Positions 61,070 through 64,000 of a stretch of 64,000 nt of DNA are shown piece by piece (positions within the stretch are counted from its first letter, which is position 1; every line of letters begins with the position of its first letter). The notes under the pieces were generated by a model, which saw only the letters and a program-made list of their open reading frames with translations, had not been told where the DNA came from and ran no database searches. This DNA is from Candidatus Poribacteria bacterium (GTDB lineage: Bacteria; Poribacteria; WGA-4E; PCPOR2b): contig JAJECO010000079.1 in the NCBI GenBank assembly GCA_022822005.1, positions 62,001 to 126,000 on the forward strand, in the 5' to 3' direction. Position numbers and translations under genes: made by a program.

Positions 61070-61930
61070 TTACTTTCTTGCTTTAATCTCACCCCATTGC
61101 GTGGCTAATTTACCTTCGGGTTCAACAGCGAAGACGGGATTGAACCCTTCAAGTGACCTTCCTTTGTTACCCAAATCCATTGCTCCATTGATTTGAGCCT
61201 CGGTCAGTGCTTTATCCACGATTACAACTTCATCAATGATCCCATAGAGAAATTCACGCCCAGCTAGCAAGCCGGGACGTAAATCATAGCCAATTGTTAA
61301 GGGGAGGTCTGTTGCTTGAAACTCCCCTCGTTGCGGGGCAGCTTTCTTCTCTTTTCCATCGGTATAAATCCGAACTTCTGTTCCATCGGCGACACCCGCG
61401 ATGTGATACCACGTTTTGTCCGCATCCCCTGGATCAGGAAAGTCCGGATCTGCTGCCGCACTCCGACCACCTACCAAGTTGGCATCAAACCCGAAGCTAC
61501 CAAACTTGGTATGTCTACGCCATACCCGCAAGGCGTAAGAGGTCCAGAATCGCTTGTTTGTGGCAAAGGGACCATTCTTCCAAACAAGGGTCTGATCTCG
61601 GCCGGTACCACCAAATGGATCACCCTCGCCGCTAAATTGAACCCAACACATCATGGTAATCTGATCCTTCACATTGAGGCTATCATCGTGAGGTACTTCA
61701 AGCCAACCGTCTTTCAATTTCAACCCGCCACCCACTTTGCCTCGTGCAATCCAATCCGCAGTTCCGTTGCCTTTCACTTCTCCATCGTTGCGGTTCGGAG
61801 AGGAATCCTTGCCAAGCTCATTTTTGCTGTTGAAAGCCCAATAGCCGAGGGCCTTGGCATCAACAGTTATCACGGGAAAGCAAAGACAGTAGATGATGAC
61901 ACAACCCAAAATAATCAATCGTCGAGACAT
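61070..61930 (-). CDS. LamG-domain secreted protein 5 of a tandem array
   Basis: 286 aa. The start at 61930 (MSRRLIILG) follows AAGGAG; the longer ORF start at 61948 is inside it. LamG sandwich with GWLEVPHDDSLNVKDQITMMCWVQF and IDEVVIVDKALTEAQINGAMDLGNKGRSL, tail GKLATQWGEIKARK. Carries a slightly different loop (GGTGRDQTLVWKNGPF). Confidence 0.9.
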   Translation of the reverse strand: MSRRLIILGCVIIYCLCFPVITVDAKALGYWAFNSKNELGKDSSPNRNDGEVKGNGTADWIARGKVGGGLKLKDGWLEVPHDDSLNVKDQITMMCWVQFSGEGDPFGGTGRDQTLVWKNGPFATNKRFWTSYALRVWRRHTKFGSFGFDANLVGGRSAAADPDFPDPGDADKTWYHIAGVADGTEVRIYTDGKEKKAAPQRGEFQATDLPLTIGYDLRPGLLAGREFLYGIIDEVVIVDKALTEAQINGAMDLGNKGRSLEGFNPVFAVEPEGKLATQWGEIKARK

Positions 61931-62017
61931 CAGTAACACTCCTTTCATCGAAACATCTTATCTCCCCACTTTTGTTATGGGAAGGTAGATAGTATCAATC
62001 CGTGTTATTGGTCCGTT

Positions 62018-62884
62018 TCACTTGCTTCCTGCTTTTAGTTCCCCCCATCGGACAGCCAGTTTGCCTTGGGGGGCAACGTCAAAGAGCAACTCGAAATTGT
62101 CGAGCGACTTCCCTTTCTCACCCAACTCCATCGCTTCTTTGACTTGGTCTTGGGTTATTGCCCTATCGAGAATAATCACTTCATCGAGCAGCCCGAAGTG
62201 ATAGGGCTTAGATCCACCTCGATCGGGTGGAATGCGCAGATCAAAGCCAATGGTTAACACCTGCTCCGAAGGTTTGAACTCGCCCCGCTGGTCAGCGACA
62301 GCTTTTTCTACCCCATTGGTATAGAGTCGAACCTTTGAGCCATCGGCGGTAGCTGCAATATGATACCATTCGTTTACTTCGGGGTGGTCTTTATCTCCGG
62401 GGGCTGTAAACACACGCCCCTCAGTCATTTGGGCTTCGAATATAAAACTTCCCAACTTCTTTCTTGGACGAAGTTTCGCCAACGAATAGGATGTCCAAAA
62501 TCGCCGGTCTTTCTGATCCCCTTCTAATATAAAGGGACCATTCTTGTAAATCAAGGACACCTCGCTGGATTCCCCTAAGGCACCGGCGTCAAAATTCACC
62601 CAACACATCAGGGTAATCTGATCCTTGGCGTTGAGACTGTCATCATGTGGGACTTCAAGCCATGAAATTCCATCCAATTTCAGGGCACCACCGACCTGTC
62701 CCTTCACATCATGGGCGGCAGCCTTTTTCGGTTCGCCGTGATTGTCAAAGCCCGAAGAGTCCTTCCCTAATTTATCTTTGTCATCAAACATCCAGTAACC
62801 GAGGGCTTTGGCGTCAACATGGCTAGGCAACACACTGAGAACATAGATGCACAGAAACACAAGAATTGGTCCAATACGATACAT
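62018..62884 (-). CDS. LamG-domain secreted protein 6 of a tandem array
   Basis: 288 aa. The start at 62884 (MYRIGPILVFL) follows AGGAGG 7 bp upstream. LamG sandwich with WLEVPHDDSLNAKDQITLMCWVNF and LDEVIILDRAITQDQVKEAMELGEKGKSL, tail GKLAVRWGELKAGSK. It shares with protein 7 the insertion IYKNGPFILEGD(Q/K)KDR. Confidence 0.9.
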   Translation of the reverse strand: MYRIGPILVFLCIYVLSVLPSHVDAKALGYWMFDDKDKLGKDSSGFDNHGEPKKAAAHDVKGQVGGALKLDGISWLEVPHDDSLNAKDQITLMCWVNFDAGALGESSEVSLIYKNGPFILEGDQKDRRFWTSYSLAKLRPRKKLGSFIFEAQMTEGRVFTAPGDKDHPEVNEWYHIAATADGSKVRLYTNGVEKAVADQRGEFKPSEQVLTIGFDLRIPPDRGGSKPYHFGLLDEVIILDRAITQDQVKEAMELGEKGKSLDNFELLFDVAPQGKLAVRWGELKAGSK

Positions 62885-62902
62885 GGATAGCCCTCCTTTT
62901 GC

Positions 62903-62944
62903 AAAAAACCCACTATCCATCTCAATACGGGTCAGATAGTGGGT
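62903..62944 (-). terminator. Intrinsic terminator between LamG genes 7 and 6
   Basis: On the minus strand ACCCACTATC, a loop, GATAGTGGGT followed by TTTTTT. It lies 30 bp past the stop of LamG 7 and just upstream of the ribosome site of LamG 6, so at least these two are probably separate transcripts or subject to attenuation. Confidence 0.8.
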
Positions 62945-62973
62945 CTATGGTATTTACACAGCATGCAAGCAGC

Positions 62974-63843
62974 TTACTGTCTTGTCGATTTAATTGCGCC
63001 CCATTGCGTGGCTAATTTGCCTTCGGCTTCCACCGAAAAAATCTCCACCATCTCGGTGAGGGACTTCCCCCTTTCACCGAGATTAAACGCTTCTTGAACC
63101 TGAGCTGGGGTCAGTGCCTGATCGAGAACCATCACCTCATCTATGGTTCCCCGCAGATGGCGCCTCGCACCGCCGACGCGATCCACCGGAACGCGGTGAT
63201 CATAGCCGATTGTCAAAGACTGCTCGGAATTCCTAAACGGCCCCCGCTGTGCACCTTTCGCTCTCTCTTTGCCGTCTCGGTAGATTTTAATTTCAGTGCC
63301 ATCCGCCACCGCTGCAACGTGGTGCCAATCATTTGGTTCAGGAATCAGCGGATCCCCGGGCAATACAGCCGATCGACCGCCTTCTGTGTTCGCATCGAAT
63401 CCAAAAGTACCACATGCACATCTATCGCGCCACTTGACCAATCCGTAAGATGACCAAAACGTCCGGTCCTTCTTGTCACCTTCCAGTATGAAGGGACCGT
63501 TTTTGTAGATTAAACTCTGTTCTTCCGCGGGACCGCTAAAACTGATCCAACACATCAGAGTGACTTGGTCTTTGACATTCAGGCTGTTGTCGTGGGGGAC
63601 CTCAAGATAGTGTGGCGCTTGGTCTCCGCCCCCTGTTAGATTCAAAGCACCGCCGACCTTCCCCTGCCGTGTCCAAGCCCCTGCTTTCAACTCTCCATCG
63701 TTGCGGAAGTGTGACAAATCCTCCCCGAGCTTCTTTTCGTCGTCAAAAGTCCAGTAGCCGAGGACCTTGGCACCTGCATCTATTGGTGAGAACAGGCAGA
63801 TTAGCGGGATGCCAATTAAAAATAATAAAATAATACGAGCCAT
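62974..63843 (-). CDS. LamG-domain secreted protein 7 of a tandem array
   Basis: 289 aa. Signal peptide (IILLFLIGIPLICLFSPIDAGAK), LamG sandwich with YLEVPHDNSLNVKDQVTLMCWISF and IDEVMVLDQALTPAQVQEAFNLGERGKSL, tail GKLATQWGAIKSTRQ. GGGAGGATT precedes the ATG. The loop CACGTFGFDANTEGG contains an extra Cys pair not seen in most neighbours. Confidence 0.9.
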   Translation of the reverse strand: MARIILLFLIGIPLICLFSPIDAGAKVLGYWTFDDEKKLGEDLSHFRNDGELKAGAWTRQGKVGGALNLTGGGDQAPHYLEVPHDNSLNVKDQVTLMCWISFSGPAEEQSLIYKNGPFILEGDKKDRTFWSSYGLVKWRDRCACGTFGFDANTEGGRSAVLPGDPLIPEPNDWHHVAAVADGTEIKIYRDGKERAKGAQRGPFRNSEQSLTIGYDHRVPVDRVGGARRHLRGTIDEVMVLDQALTPAQVQEAFNLGERGKSLTEMVEIFSVEAEGKLATQWGAIKSTRQ

Positions 63844-63949
63844 GATAATCCTCCCTAATATCCTTAGCTATCCTCCTCTAATCTTTATGAAAATTGTGGA
63901 AAGGAGGCAAGTTAGACTTGCCCCCAAGTATTGAGTTGACGTTTGTTTT

Positions 63950-64000
63950 CTATCGACCGGTCTTGATCTGCGCCCAAGTCATGGGTAGCTTTGCCTTTGG
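63950..64000 (-). CDS. LamG-array protein 8, C-terminal end only (cut by window)
   Basis: The last 16 residues before a TAG stop on the minus strand read PKAKLPMTWAQIKTGR, matching the conserved tail (GKLATQWGEIKARK) of the other array members. The body lies beyond the window edge. Confidence 0.75.
   Translation of the reverse strand, partial: PKAKLPMTWAQIKTGR

Overview
This 64 kb window reads as a bacterial chromosome segment. The gene content points to a lineage such as Candidatus Poribacteria or a close relative in the wider Planctomycetes/Poribacteria environment. That is an inference, because no rRNA or marker phylogeny is available. The supporting features are secreted proteins ending in an NFPNPFNPETWIPYQL-type FlgD/sorting domain, three phytanoyl-CoA dioxygenase (PhyH) genes, a sulfatase, enolase-superfamily and Gfo/Idh/MocA enzymes, a tandem family of secreted LamG proteins, and intergenic DNA full of small palindromic repeats.

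Layout. 0-17.8 kb is mostly housekeeping and metabolism: a 5'-cut secreted protein, pheA, a CPBP protease, an NHL propeller, def-larE, a glcF-like Fe-S reductase, an enolase-superfamily/MDR pair, rsmE-cvpA-TPR peptidase, an ECF sigma factor with a double-FHA protein, and cimA. 18.3-43.5 kb is accessory catabolic DNA broken up by MITE-like elements: HpaI-type aldolase, PhyH enzymes, sialidase-like and GH-like propellers, a sulfatase, two Gfo/Idh/MocA oxidoreductases, a glutamine synthetase-like enzyme with a phosphonatase-like HAD partner, three tandem TolB-like propellers, a second enolase-superfamily protein, and an HTTM protein. Inside it lies an orphan CARF-RelE protein (Cami1-like CRISPR signalling effector) with no cas genes nearby. 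43.6-57.2 kb returns to core functions: guaA, sod, a T-box-controlled ilvB-ilvH-ilvC operon, an MFS transporter, GNAT, an HDAC-family deacetylase, a secreted FN3/sorting-domain protein and tRNA-Leu(CAG). 57.3-64.0 kb is a head-to-tail array of seven complete LamG genes and the end of an eighth, all on the minus strand.

How it fits together. CimA plus T-box-regulated IlvBHC suggest isoleucine made from pyruvate via citramalate, with acetohydroxyacid synthase and reductoisomerase controlled by tRNA charging. The accessory genes suggest processing of sulfated or acidic sugars and methylated or alkyl substrates. LamG and propeller proteins would supply the cell-surface or secreted recognition layer. 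The observations most worth a second look are the orphan CARF-RelE gene with a promoter that lies inside a MITE end, a 117-bp repeat flanked by a 15-bp direct duplication, two IS605-like right-end/omega-RNA-type hairpins with no TnpB, a perfect 18-bp palindrome downstream of an enolase-superfamily gene, and the LamG and TolB tandem families with conserved C-terminal tails.
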